Positions 51,334 to 63,439 of a DNA stretch of 64,000 nucleotides are shown here, piece by piece. Position 1 is the first letter of the stretch; each line of letters opens with the position of its first letter. The stretch spans positions 160,736,689 through 160,800,688 of the forward strand of contig NC_135500.1 of assembly GCF_052857255.1 (NCBI RefSeq), in the 5' to 3' direction. The notes under the pieces are model-generated. The model did not search any database and was not told where the DNA came from. It saw only the letters and a program-made list of their open reading frames with translations. The stretch comes from Amblyomma americanum. Taxonomy: Eukaryota; Arthropoda; Arachnida; Ixodida; Ixodidae. Made by a program: the position numbers and the translations under genes.

Positions 51334-52614
51334 TTAGTTTTCCGTTTGGCGGGCAGAAGCTGAAGATGGAGGGCGAAGGGGCGACGAAGTCCGGCGAAAG
51401 GGTGACGGGGAGCGACGACGCGATGGCCGTGCTGTCCTAGACCGGTCAGGAGAAGTCGACGGGGAGGAAGAGGGACGGAGGTCATTATCGGTGTAGTACT
51501 GGCGAGGAGGAAGCTGGTAGGCGTCGTCACGTCGAACGTACCCATAGCTCGCACGCTCATCTCGCAGTCGTCGGCGACAAACGCGTGTTACATGGCCGCG
51601 GATTCCGCAGTAGAAACATACTGGACGAGGTGGGAGAGGCCGCCAATTACCATACACCGGTGGTCGCGGGGACAGGGCGGCGAGGCTGGGTGGGACGGGC
51701 GCGTGATGGACAGGAGGACAAGGAGGAGGAGCCGCAGTGACTTCAGCATACGTCGGAACGTAGGGAGGGGCTGGTGGTTCTGTAGCCATGGGACGATTGA
51801 GTGAAGTAAGCTCCTCCTTGATAATGCCACGCAACCCAGTAGATTGAGCAGGTGGGCGTGAGAAGGCAGGAACCGACGAAATATCATTGTGGAGCTCTTC
51901 CCGTATTATAGATCGTATGATGGTGCGCAGATCAGTTTCGGGAATTTGGCTCGGATCCCAGGTGTTGTTGAGGCGGCGCGACTGTAGATAGTCAAGTCGC
52001 TGGCAAGTGGCACGAATGTCTGCCACCGTGACGGGATTTTGGGCAGCTAGAGCTGCGTAGGCAAAAGAGCCAATTCCTTTTAAAATATGTCCGACACGTT
52101 CAGCCTCGACCATGCCATTGTTAACTCGCCGGCAAAGGGCGAGTACGTCCTCAATGTATGATGTGTATGTCTCTCCTGGAAGCTGCACACGGGTCTCTAG
52201 CTTCTTTTGAAAAGAGGTCGGACCAGCACCAACAGTTCCAAATATCTGGCGGATCTGTGTCGTGAATTGAGGCCAGTCAGGAATGGCGTCCTCATGGTTG
52301 AGGAACCACGTCTTAGCCACGTCACTCAGGTAGAATGAGACGTTGAGTAGCTTCATAGAAGCGTCCCAACCGTTAAAAGCGCTCACCCGATCGTACTGCT
52401 GTAGCCAGTCTTCGACGTCGTCACCGCGGAGACCGGCGAAAACCGGAGGGTCGCGCTGACGTGAGGTAACTGACCAAGTTGGGTGGGTCAAATGGTGCTG
52501 AGCAAGTGCACCTTGGGACGTCAGTGGTGCAGAGGTGGCATGGGCAGCCGTGGGATGCCCATCGGTAGCTACAGGCGCCGGAACGGTGAGAGCAGGGGGA
52601 TGTGACTGCGCCAT
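51334..52614 (-). CDS. gag: Gypsy Gag protein
   Basis: 426 codons. Gag forms the intracellular particle that packages element RNA. The middle has the retrotransposon capsid pattern (V-E-D-W-L-Q-Q-Y, then A-K-T-W-F, then Y-I-E-D-V-L-A-L-C). One CCHC zinc knuckle is at C333, C336, H341, C346. Proline-rich and Arg/Ser-rich stretches flank it. The start ATG lies 93 bp inside the 5' LTR. The stop overlaps the open pol frame, and the bases GGAAAAC (51343-51337) immediately precede it, a possible -1 slippery site. Confidence 0.92.
   Translation of the reverse strand: MAQSHPPALTVPAPVATDGHPTAAHATSAPLTSQGALAQHHLTHPTWSVTSRQRDPPVFAGLRGDDVEDWLQQYDRVSAFNGWDASMKLLNVSFYLSDVAKTWFLNHEDAIPDWPQFTTQIRQIFGTVGAGPTSFQKKLETRVQLPGETYTSYIEDVLALCRRVNNGMVEAERVGHILKGIGSFAYAALAAQNPVTVADIRATCQRLDYLQSRRLNNTWDPSQIPETDLRTIIRSIIREELHNDISSVPAFSRPPAQSTGLRGIIKEELTSLNRPMATEPPAPPYVPTYAEVTAAPPPCPPVHHAPVPPSLAALSPRPPVYGNWRPLPPRPVCFYCGIRGHVTRVCRRRLRDERASYGYVRRDDAYQLPPRQYYTDNDLRPSSSPSTSPDRSRTARPSRRRSPSPFRRTSSPLRPPSSASARQTEN
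51337..51343 (-). promoter_or_regulatory. possible -1 frameshift site gag/pol
   Basis: The heptamer G-GAA-AAC ends directly at the gag stop TAA (51336-51334), and pol lies in the -1 frame. It is not a classical X-XXY-YYZ site, but the A-site AAC and a GGA-type first triplet are known variants. No stem was worked out downstream. Confidence 0.35.
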
Positions 52615-52706
52615 GGCGGTTGATGTGCCGCCAAGAACACGACCGGAACGGAGCTCCAGGGGGTGCCGCGTTGAGGACGCTGGGATCAGGAGTCACCTCC
52701 ACCACT

Positions 52707-52870
52707 TGTGAGGCAGAAGAACGCACCAGCAAATTCACCTTTTTACTTCAGGTAGGCCGAAGCAGCAGCTACCGACTAGTCACAGCTTAGCAACACTTCG
52801 TCTTCTTCGCACGACCCGATGACCGATGATGATTACGCTGAGATGAAGATGAAGGTCACTCACAGTGCTT

Positions 52871-52873
<3 letters not shown>
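52707..52873 (-). repeat. 5' LTR of the Gypsy element
   Basis: Identical to 47564-47730. In the minus-strand element this is the promoter-bearing LTR. No clear TATA box was pinned down. Confidence 0.95.

Positions 52874-52954
<81 letters not shown>
52874..52954. repeat. TA microsatellite, right of LTR element
   Basis: About 80 bp of TA repeat directly abutting the LTR. Confidence 0.95.
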
Positions 52955-52955
<1 letters not shown>

Positions 52956-53679
52956 CGGTCGTTTAAATTAGCCTCTTTATACGACTGCTGTCTAGCTTGC
53001 AAGCTTGCAAACCTTAAACGGTTAGTTTATACATTAAAAATAAAAATAGACATACTTAGTGGATTGTTGACTAAACGAAGTGGTAAACTGAAGTTAGCTA
53101 ATCTCCGGAATTAACTGATGCGAGAAAGATGTTTGACAAAATGGAAGATTTTTATGAATGGCATCCGGGCTCTAAGTGCCAGAAGACGATGAAGTTGAGA
53201 GCAAAGTAACAACATTGTCATGTCACGAAGGAAACAACAACAACAACAACAAAAGAAAGTTATCAGGTCGCAGGATTAGGATTCCTGTTTTTTTTCCATT
53301 ATTGCTTGGGTCGCTCAACATCTGTATCCTGAAGACTTCCCATAGAAAAATATTACGAATCTCTACCTTGTTCACTACACTTCGTCGGGAAGCCTAGTGG
53401 GGCCTCGGAAACGTTGAATGTCACAATGCTACTCAGGTTTTATTTAAAACAACAAAATATAATTGGCGGACACTTAGGTTCTGCTTTAAGGGTATGACGT
53501 GGCAGCGGTTCCTCTAGCCCACGACGACATGGAAACTGTTCCCTCTTTTACATTCAAAATCAACATATGAAACACCCCACGACATAAATATAAAGTCCCA
53601 CTTTAACAAAACCCTTTGAGCGTGCCTGCATGTGATTGCTCTGGTGTCAGCCTTGCAGCCTAGGGTCAGAGTTTTGGTT
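52955..53679. other. unassigned DNA
   Basis: Nothing recognised beyond a short CAA run (53234-53250). Confidence 0.4.
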
Positions 53680-54370
53680 CAAGTCAAAGTCAAAACATTC
53701 ATTATTTTCGAACATACAAGGCCAAGCGTAAAAAATATTTGGACTGATAGGCATATTGCTGTGAAATGGTTGAGCGCAATATAAAATGAAGACAGAAATG
53801 AAGTGTAACAAAGAAACAGGAATATAAAATGGCTCGGAACAAAATACGCACTTGACGCAACACTTCATCGCAAAGCACTTTATAAAAGGAAAAAAAAAGC
53901 GCAGAGTAATTAGGAACAGGAAGAAAAGTTCACAAAAATCAACAAACTGCCAAAAAAGTCAGGGGTGAGGCCCTTCCTGGTTGCTAAGAAAGAAAAACTT
54001 CAAGCAGACCAAGTTATTTAGACGCTTCACAATAATAAGCACTGTTCCAGACTTTTGCGCCTAAAAATTGAATTAGGCGTTTCCTCTATACACTAAGACA
54101 CGCAGGCAAATTGAAGTTTCCATTTAGTGCATGTCTTGTGTTACGGTAATGTAATAAGAAAATCTTAGTGGTAGAGGAGTATTACTATTAAGAAAATTAC
54201 TTAACCATACACACAGTTTTAATAAAAAATAGATTCAAATGGCCATATGCGATGCTCCTTATATAGACAACTGTGGCTACTATTTGAAAACGCATGGCCT
54301 ATTGCCTGCAGTGCTCTCTTCTGTAGTCTCCTTATAGGAATTAAATAGGTTTTTTTTATGTTTGGCCTCA
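53680..54370 (-). mobile_element. possible LINE 3' end, non-coding
   Basis: 'caagtcaaagtcaaaacattcattatttt' on plus resembles the short-unit tail plus 3' UTR of minus-strand LINEs like that at 27059. The following 650 bp are AT-rich and non-coding with no clear reverse transcriptase trace. The evidence is only this resemblance. Confidence 0.25.
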
Positions 54371-57300
54371 CGATCCGCAGCAGTAGCTCTCGGGTACACT
54401 AATATTATTTTCAGCGAAAATAATTTTTTACATAGATGTCCTAATTCATTTTCAGCAATGTTCTGAGCTTCTAAACACCAGTTTTCTAATATTTTAGTGA
54501 CTTTCCAATCCGCAACTTTTCGAGAAATGCGGATTTTCCAGCCGCAACAAAGGCAACGCCGACTCCGGCTTTTCAGATGAACTGCAGCCTTGCGCTGTCG
54601 CGTAAATCTTCTGAGGCCTTTGGGGCAGCAGTGTTTTAGAAGAAGGAATAATTTCTGCTGATAATGTTTTCGGACTTCCGTGGTCTTGCATCAAAACGGT
54701 TTATTCGCCTAAATTATTAACCTCTGACTAAATTTGGCTTTATGCTGTTACTCTGTAGTGTTTCTATGTAGATAAAACTCTCATTGCTGGCGCCGGCAAC
54801 TTTGGGTTACTTTTATTCAAATATTGTTCTGTTGTAATACTTTTCAGCTTCTGAAAAACGTCAACTCAATAAAAGCCATAACCTTTACAATCGGTGCCGA
54901 CGGAGAGAATATCTTGCGTTACAATTTTTCAGATTATTTAGGCTGTGTAAACTTGCCACCTCTTCCGCTTCTTCGCAATATACCCAAATAAAGTGAACGA
55001 AGAATCCGTGCAATGAAATTTGGCGAAGCGATTTGAGGCGATACCAGAAACGCGGCTAGAACACACAGAATGCTCTCGCTCTAACGAAAGAAGAAGAGAG
55101 GGCCTAGTGTCTGAGAACTGCAGACATCTCAGCTGGCAGAAGTAAAGGAAAGTGTGTGGGCGGCTAAGCGCAGCCTGCCTACGTTGGCCTGTGCGTTCGG
55201 AATTATCTCATTATTCATTTCGCAGAGTTCGGGCTGTGCTAGAAATCTGAAGGGAATGCAGTTAGGCCACGCGTAGTGCGGGTCTCTGTCACTGCGATTT
55301 TCTCCGCTTTCGATCCGGCCTTTACTTCCTCCACATGCAAAATCTCTCACAGAATCGAGCTAGTTCGAAATTAAGCGTTGGCTCGTGGCGTATGGGACAC
55401 ACGGCCCTTTTTTGCTGATGCATGTTACTTGGGAAACGTGCATTAGATTAGCATAAATTTAAATGGTTCGTAAGCGACGGCTGGTTTCAAAAAGACACCA
55501 GTTTTGCGAAGAAAATACGGAAAATACTGGAAACAAACAGCCTCGAAAAACTACAACTAAAGCAAACAAGTAATCAGAGCAAGTTTAGGTTGCTGATCTC
55601 GAGTTCCTTGCAATGTCAGAGCATTCCCAGCCAGTATATTCAGATTGCAGCCTTATAATTAAGTGCGGAAAAGGATTATGTAATAATTCCTGCAGATTCT
55701 CTATTCTTAGACTTCCTCTGCTGGTTTCATGTACCGCGTTCTATGGTGTAAAGCTGAAGGTTAATGTCAACTGCGGTTTAAAACGTCCGTGGATTGCCAG
55801 AAAAAAAATACGCTCCTTTCTGAGCGAAGCAGGAGATTAGGTCTCCACGCTATGCTCGAAGCTCTGCAGTGCTCACATCTTTTTTCTGGAAAACTGCGCT
55901 TTCAAGAGCTTGCAGTAAAGGTGAACTTTTTTAAATATCAAACTACTTAAGGTGAATTGAAGGCAGTAAATATGCGTTGGACGCCTGCCGCTCATTTTAT
56001 TTCATTGGCTCTGGTTGGCTGTACAGTTTTGGCTAGAACGAATAGTCGTAAACGCAGCATAAGAGCAGAGATTAATGGCTCCCAGGTTGATAGGAATGAA
56101 TTTAATGCTCCGACGTGCTATCACATCTCGTTGAACTCGCTCCTTCACGGCTCCTCTTAATAATGGCTAAGGCCCTTCATTTGCTTGTTAAAGAAGGCTT
56201 AAAGACACGCGGAGAGTGAGATAGGAGATTATTTAGCGCATGGAACTTTATCTCATTGCCTCAGTGAGGTGAGCTTTTTTTCATGCCTGGCACTGCCCTT
56301 TCGCGCCTGCTTCTGGGATGCTGGTGTGTTAAAGCAAGACATTTGACTTGACCGAATTTAAAAATGTATTGAAAAAACAGCGGGAGCAACTTTTTTGCCC
56401 TTATTCATATCATCTCCAACAAGTCAAAATTATGCGCCAGAGTTCAACATCAAGAGCATTCAATCAACGTTAGCTACAAGACCTGTCATACTTTGCTTGA
56501 ATTTCTCGCCCGCAAAACAAAAATTTCTTGGCTGGGTAAATGATGACCATCGATGAAAAACGAGCCTAAGTAGGGTAGGTCCTAAATCATGCTCTCAGAG
56601 CATCGCTCGCTGGTCACGTCCCTTTCGTCGCATATATGTTTGATGTATAGTACATCCCAGTTCTTGCACAGTCTCTTTTGCATGTTTTGCTACTTTGCAA
56701 TTTGTATACAATTTTCTAGTGGTATTACACGCAGCCGATGCAAATATATCTCTCTCCCCAGCGTCTGGAGTGCAGTTCTTCAGACCACCAGCGTTGGCAT
56801 TCGGAGAATGACTTATAGAGGGGGAACATATACAATGACCGCTGTTCTGGATGCTGTAGCCGTTCTGATTTCACAAGGCCGTGAGTTGGGGCTTTTGTTA
56901 TAGCAAACATCGGAAGCGTGCTGGAAATTGACAGTTTTCTTTGCTCTTATTAAAACTGCTGTACCGTTATTACTTTTCTCGCAGCGGATTAAATAAAAAA
57001 TGTTTTTGTGGTGCGGCAGGGATAGGGCTGTTTTACCCCTCAATAACAACCACAACAACAGCAAAAAAAGGAACGTTAGAAATACCAAGCGCATGCCATA
57101 TGCGTGCGTTTTCAAACAGATTAAAACGACTTTTGTGTTATGTTATTATGATTCATAGTAGAATGTAATGCCAACGGGACAGAAAGAGAGTGCAACAAAT
57201 CATTCCCCCTATGTAAATGCACGGGCCAGTGGCTATCTCGCCTCAATGTATCCACGGACATGCATTATGGTGGAGACAACCAAACATTATGGTCTCCTTG

Positions 57301-57839
57301 TTTTGAGTGAAATTATCTGTGTTCTGAAATACGATAAAAAAAATTTTGGTAGGGAGCACTTGAACACACTGCTCCAGCAAGACAGAATAGCGTTCACTCA
57401 AAACGCGAGGAACGTTGGTTGATGAATGTTTACGTGCGAAAATGAGCGAAAAGTTTACGCCTAATACTTCGAACCGAGGTTCATTATTGTGCGCGCATTC
57501 ATGAGTACACGAGTGATATTCCATTTAAAGAAAGCGGAGATGAGTTTTGGCTCCAAACGAAATAAAATTTAACTACCGGTTGCGTGTTTAAGACCTGAAA
57601 ATTTTACCCGTTACGCGAATTGGTGCGGTGAACTGTGCAGTATCTGCACATGAAAGAGCAAGGTTGGACGCTATAAAAAGGAAAACTTAATAATGATATT
57701 CGTTTTAGATATATACGTGTGACCTGAAAAAGTCCGAGGAAAGATATGCGCCAACGAGTTCTGCATCCCCCGCTATTTTGCCAACAAAATACTACAAGTC
57801 TTGATAACTCACCGCGAATACATATCCTTCTTAGTTGCA
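54371..57839. other. unassigned DNA
   Basis: No gene is supported. Frames up to 104 codons occur on both strands, overlapping one another, without domain patterns. Confidence 0.4.
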
Positions 57840-58166
57840 TAATAAATACTGAGGAAAAATGGAAATTGAGTTTCGGGAAAGTAAATGGCACTGTATCTGT
57901 CTCACATGTCGGCAGACACTTGAACCGCACCGTAAGGAAAAGAATAAAAGAGAGACTGAGAAAGGAAAGGAAATAAGAAGTGCCGTAGTGCAGGGTTAAG
58001 GAATAATTTCGACCACCGGGGGTTTTTAACGTGCACTGACATCGTACAGCACACGGGCGCTTTTGCGTTTCGCCTCCATTGAAACGCGGCCAAGGCGGTC
58101 GGGTTCGAGCCAGGGATCTCCAGCTCAGTAGCCGAGCGCCCTAACCACTGAGCCACACCAGCGGGT
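57840..58166 (-). mobile_element. full-length SINE, same subfamily as 20149-20432
   Basis: On the minus strand: head 'ggtgtggctcagtggttagg', B box GGCTCGAACCC, 'gtgctgtacgatgtcagtgc', 'ggtcgaaattattcc', a CT-rich stretch, 'gagacagatacagtgccatt' and an A/T-rich end. It retains the tRNA-like head that the 20149 copy lacks. Confidence 0.82.
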
Positions 58167-59038
58167 TACTGAACAATTGGCAAGACTTCTGACTTCTAAA
58201 TTACAAAGTGAAAGAACAGTGAGGAATTTTCTATATTTTTCCGAGTCTATAACCCACTTATGTCTACAACATAATTTCGCAGCGCAGCTGTAGAATATAA
58301 TCTTCGGTTGAGTGGAGTTGACAATGTTGTGGCGTAAGAGCGCGAGGAGGACAGCGGAGGGAAGGGTAAGGCGAGAGTGTTGGAGCGAGCATTAGCTGTT
58401 AGTCTGTAGCGGCCGGCGTGGCCAGCACCGGCCAGGTGCCGAAGGTAAACCATGTTGCGAGTAAACGCCAGCATATTTTAGACAGCTGCGGCCTGCTAAC
58501 ATACCCTTCCAGTGTACACCCGTATGACAAGAAAGCGCCAAATTTAAAGCCCAATGCAGGACGGCTAACGGTGACTATGCTCTTTAGTGCACGGAAATTA
58601 TTGTTGACTTATGACCGGCACTGCGATATATGAATGAGTTGAGCTGGAAAAATGGGCAACACTGAAAAAAGCGGCGGCAAGATTTCCAGGGCCCGGCCGT
58701 GTGAAAATAATAACACGACTGCCGTGTAAACATCTTCACCTAAATCGTAAAGCGCAGAGGATATGGGGGAGCTAAAGGGGGGGGGGGAGAAGGAGAACAA
58801 TGAAGCACGACAACGGATAGCTCGGATCAGGCAATTGGTGCCCTAGAAATCTGCGTTCGCGGGGCTTCCTTGCTCTAGTTTCGACTTTAAGCGTGTGGCT
58901 TTCGCTAGGTGGTTAATGGCAACATATAGCACCTACCGACGAGCAATATTCATAATTAGTTGAGATGTCCATTCCTAATAACGAGAATCATTATCATTGT
59001 GAAATTTGAAACACTATCAGGGCTGTTAAATATATCAA
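58167..59038. other. unassigned DNA with a poly-G run
   Basis: No gene is seen. A G run lies at about 58779-58789. Confidence 0.4.
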
Positions 59039-59396
59039 TTTATGACAAAGAAAATTTTTCTAGATCTAAAGGTAAAAGGAACAATTCTCAGCGGTTCTAA
59101 ACTGAAAGGGTGGAAGGAATTTTTATATTAAAAAAGGCAGAGGAAATATACTGCGTGTTATGACAAAGAAAATTTTTCGAGATCGAAAGGTAAAAGGAAC
59201 AATTCTCAGCGGTTCTAAGCTGAAAGGGTGGAAGGAATTTTTATATTAAAAAAGGCAGAGGAAATATACTGCGTGTTATGACAAAGAAAATTTTTCGAGA
59301 TCGAAAGGTAAAAGGAACAATTCTCAGCGGTTCTAAACTGAAAGGGTGGAAGGAATTTTTATATTAAAAAAGGCATAGGAAATATACTGCGTGTTA
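59039..59396. repeat. tandem repeat, three units of 118 bp
   Basis: Units start at about 59043, 59161 and 59279 (each at 'tgacaaagaaaatttttc'). They differ only by a few bases, for example tagatct/gagatcg and gcagagg/gcatagg. It is AT-rich without an open frame. Confidence 0.93.
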
Positions 59397-59630
59397 CAGT
59401 TCTATGGGTTTCATGTGTTTGTTTCATTTATATGTAGTGAGTTTTTCATTCTAGAAAGTCATTGCACTCTTGTCTCATCTGAAAGTACGCTGAGGACTTT
59501 CATAATTACGAAAACTTTCTTAATGTACTTTCCTTTCATTGTACTATACTTTAGTCACCATAGTTAATCTTAAATTAGTTTGTGAATTGTTCTCCACATT
59601 TAAACAAAGAGAAAGTAAATAAATAGAAAT
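59397..59630. other. unassigned DNA
   Basis: AT-rich; nothing recognised. Confidence 0.35.
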
Positions 59631-59867
59631 CGGTGGCTCAGTGGTTATGGCGCTCGGCTGCAGGCCCGAAAAACTCCGGTTCGATCCCGACTGCGGCGGT
59701 CGAATTTCGATGCAAACGTAATTCTAGATGCCCGTGTGCTGTGCGATGTCAGTGCACGTTAAAGAACCCCATGTGGTCGAATTTTCCAGAGCCCTCCACT
59801 ACGGCGTCCCTCATAGCATGAGTCGCTTTGGGACGTTAAACCCCCATAAACCAAACCAAACCATATC
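59631..59867 (+). mobile_element. full-length Ruka-type SINE with target duplication
   Basis: Head CGGTGGCTCAGTGGTTATGG, B box GGTTCGATCCC, 'gtgctgtgcgatgtcagtgc', 'gactcgctttgggacgttaa'-type 3' part and CCAAACCAAACC tail. A 9-bp duplication AATAGAAAT flanks it (59622-59630 and 59868-59876). It is the best-preserved Ruka-type copy in the window. Confidence 0.9.
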
Positions 59868-62800
59868 AATAGAAATGATTTTAATATTTCCGGCAGAAAT
59901 AACTTTAACGTCAGCTTTAGATCGACAAACGTAGAGCAAGCAGAAGGACAACTTCCATAGTGGTTGTAAAGGAAGACGACCAAGTCCCCTGAGTTATATT
60001 TAGAGATTTCGGTGTCAGAAATGTGGGTCCTTATCACAATAACCGCTTTTCTTCAAGAAGAAAAATTTAAATACAGCCGTTCCATCCCGCCTCAAAGGCT
60101 GCGTCATAAGATGCATGTAATTCTCCGATTGTGCTTTCAGCTTTTATTTCTGCTGTAATTTCTGGTGAGCAAAGCTTAACAGAGCCTCTCTCGCGCAATA
60201 GTATATGCAGAGAGGGGCTTTTCTAAGCCTTGCTATGATGGAAAGACAGAGAATCCTGTCATAGATGAGTCTGCAAAAGCCGCGCAAAAGCCTGGGTCTA
60301 GCCAGAGAAATTACGAGAAAGGTCGTACCTACCTAAAGGGACAAAGTGGCCCCAATATTTAACACACTTCTCATGATCTTTTACAGAACCCACCTTGTTC
60401 ACTATTTGTGAAAAATGTGCTTTCACAGAGAATAAGGTTATTCTGTCTCTTGTTAATTCTCTGTTCTAATTTTTTTATCGAGCTTAAGGAGAAGTGAGCA
60501 ATGAAGAGAAAACGGTGAAAGATGAGCTTATCTAATTGTTAAGCGGAAAGCAATGATGGCTTCGATCAAGGTGCATACTATCGAGCCACGTGAAACAACA
60601 CAAAAGAGGTCCGCTGTGGATAATAAAGCGGTTGTTTAATTGCAAGCTCAACTATGCGCATGCTAGTTATAGATGCGGGAATATTATTTAGCAAATCTGA
60701 CAATCTTCTTCTGAGCTCTGTACGAGCATTTTCATACGAGAGATTTCATAAGGTTAGTGCTTAGACATGGCAAGTGATAATACTCGTCCTGTGGGTGCTG
60801 TAAATATCAAGACCTTCAGTAAGGCGTTCTTCATGAATGGAAGAACGGAATTCAGAAATACGTATCTTTTACCTAAATTGGATTTGGTGGAGGGGATGTT
60901 TTCAGTGTTTGTTTCAATTTTTAGAGTGTGTAAAATTTGAGGGTCAGAGGTAATAATGGTTCGACGTTACCGCTATATTTCTTTTTTATGAATTTTCGAC
61001 ATTATAAAAGCACACATCGTGGTATATTCATGTCGTGCAGAAACATTTCTTTAATATTACACGGTCTGTTTCCATTTGCCAGCTGAAAGTAAAAAATGAA
61101 AGCAAACATCAGGAAGTCCTAATGGCTGGACCTGGACAGATTTAGTATAGTCCACTGGAGGTGAGCATGACTCATGAATTACCTATCCGTGACGTGTTAT
61201 ATAAGAAATTCCACATTTTTTCATTCATGCTTCCAGTCTCATTACATTTTCGGATCGAAAAACAATTATCTTGCAGTACTGTACACCGAACACACGCTCA
61301 TACATTATGAGCTCTTGCTTGTCTTGATGAGATAGCAATAATGATGAAATGCTTGCCCATCGTGGATTTGAAATTATGAAAATGGATACCATAAGTTCGG
61401 TACGGCGAGGCTACAGTCAAAGTTTCCAGAAAGAACAAGGCTTCAACTGCTTTGGCTTTGTTTAGTGTACTGCACTTGACATTATATAAAGAGACTAGGT
61501 ACTTTCAACCCCCTTAATCAAATTTCTGCGAAGCTTCACAAAACGTACCATTATTACCGCATCACCTACAACAGCATTCAATTATAATATCAAAATCATC
61601 ACCGCGGAACAGCAGCGAGCTGAAGTATCAGCGATGGCGAGCATAAGGCACTGATGTGCTGATCTCTACAATAATCACGAGCAAGGAATCTAGCTTAGGA
61701 AGCTGAAAAAAATCTATTTTTGCGGACTTCATATGTGCCAGCCGTGCTTTAAATAGAGAAATATAGAATTGCTTCTGCTGTCAAGTGGCAGATATGCTAA
61801 CACATAGTAAAGTCTTAAAGCAGCCTATGATGATTTAATGTGCGGAGAAATTAAACCGTATTTCTAAAAGACACATTCTAACAGCCATCAGTTTTCAAGG
61901 ATATGGTGGCAGCCCTTAAGAAACGCCTAAGAAATACGCAAACCAGAATGAAGAACGTAAGAAGTGTCGGTTATGTTCGATTATTTGCACATGAGACACG
62001 AAATCTACGATGGAAGAAATTGCCGGCAAAGTCTAGAAGGAAAACAGAAAAAAAGGCCAAAAATATTCGTTCAGCGTAGCAGAACATCAGTACGGCTAGA
62101 TGAACACAAAGTTTAAAAAAGAGTGAACGGTCGTGCTATTCAGCTTGTAATTTGCGCCCCCTTCGTTTTGCATAACAGCGGCTTTTGAATCATTGAGGTA
62201 GAGTTGAATATATGGTCCCTTGCTAAACATATGTCTTAAAGCGATATAAAACCAGAACTCTAAAGAATGATGTTCTCAGGGGTGAATAAATTTAAGACGC
62301 CCTCTACGCTGCTAATCATATGCGCACTTCGTGCTCTGTAGAACAAAGAGGTGGTGGAGAAACTTTAGTGCGTTGAGGAAGTTTTTATGAAAGCTTTGCA
62401 GGGATGTCTTTCTTTCTAATACCAAGGAAAAGAGATATGGTCTTACTTTGGGCCGCAAGCGCGTTAAGAAAAAGTTTCGGTATTTGATACAGCATTGTAG
62501 AATAACGAAACCTAGGGAATACAAATCTGCGCTCTCGCTCTATTATGAAACTTTATTTCAGACCAGAGCATTCCAAGACTTTTTAACCTTTCCTCAAAGA
62601 CGTTTAGATTTGTTTTAAAAAATGCGAATACCAGTTATATGAGACAGTTTGAATTGTAGAAAGCGCAAGAAGGATGCAATAAATTTGATTTTGTGAGGAA
62701 TTGTTTATAAACTTGTGTTGCAACCTATTTTTCTGCTCCTGAAATTCAATTAATCAGGTACGCACATTCGATGACGTGTTTTAAACACAATTGTTCTGAT

Positions 62801-63439
62801 GCAAGCGAGTTGAAAAGTTATGTAGGTGAAATTGGAGTGTTTTTCGAATTAAAAAAATGATTCTAAATGCATTTCGTTCTGAGCAGAGAGTTGTGAGAGC
62901 ACAAGTGCGTTTGCTATGCAACTGAATGTAAAAATCTGACTTGGATGCCAGCTCTAATGTACACTCACGAGTAGCCTAGTCTTCAAGACTAGTGTTTCTC
63001 TTTTACACGCAGAGCTCATCAACTGATTTTTCTACGGGAAGATCAAAGCCGATGCAGCTTGGTTTAAATAAAGACGGCATGTATGTTTTACACAGAGATG
63101 TGCTGACAGGCGTGGCTTCCATAAAAAGCTTCTATTTGGTAAAATAAATCACCATGGAGAAATTTCGGTTTTTTCCATACTTTTATTGTCAACTTCGTCA
63201 TACTGAAAGGTTTGATCACTGAATGGCATTGACAGAAGGGTGCGCAGAATGAAAGATCTGAGAATGTTCGCAAATAGTTAATTTTTTCTCAGTACATCTC
63301 GTTGCCTGTTGATGCAGAACATATATGGTGGGATTGTGAACATTATGGTCAACATAATCTGGCAGTGCCAGATCTCGACGCAGAAAACAAAAAACGTACG
63401 AAAAGGAAGCAACAGACAGGTGAATTTAATGAAACGAAG
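59868..63439. other. unassigned AT-rich DNA
   Basis: No gene is supported in 3.5 kb. There are a few short frames (at most 92 codons). The 62280-62800 stretch could be an old LINE remnant, but I found no decisive motif. Confidence 0.4.

Larger units (their letters stand above)
47564..52873 (-). mobile_element. complete Ty3/Gypsy LTR retrotransposon
   Basis: 5310 bp bounded by two identical 167-bp LTRs and coding for intact gag and pol on the minus strand, with no env-like frame. A polypurine stretch (GGGAGGGGGAATGT on minus, 47744-47731) precedes the 3' LTR. TGGTGG starts two bases inside the 5' LTR, where a primer-binding site should begin, but I cannot name the tRNA. ATAT on both sides is compatible with a 4-bp Gypsy target duplication but is ambiguous inside a TA repeat. 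Intact frames and identical LTRs indicate a recent insertion. Confidence 0.95.

Noticed and set aside
59039..59396. CRISPR array reading of the 118-bp repeat
   Set aside because: The units are contiguous without spacers and the sequence context is eukaryotic. It is a minisatellite.
59631..59705. tRNA gene at the SINE head
   Set aside because: The B box and tRNA-like start are present, but it continues into a SINE body, has no proper acceptor stem, and recurs with the same body elsewhere.
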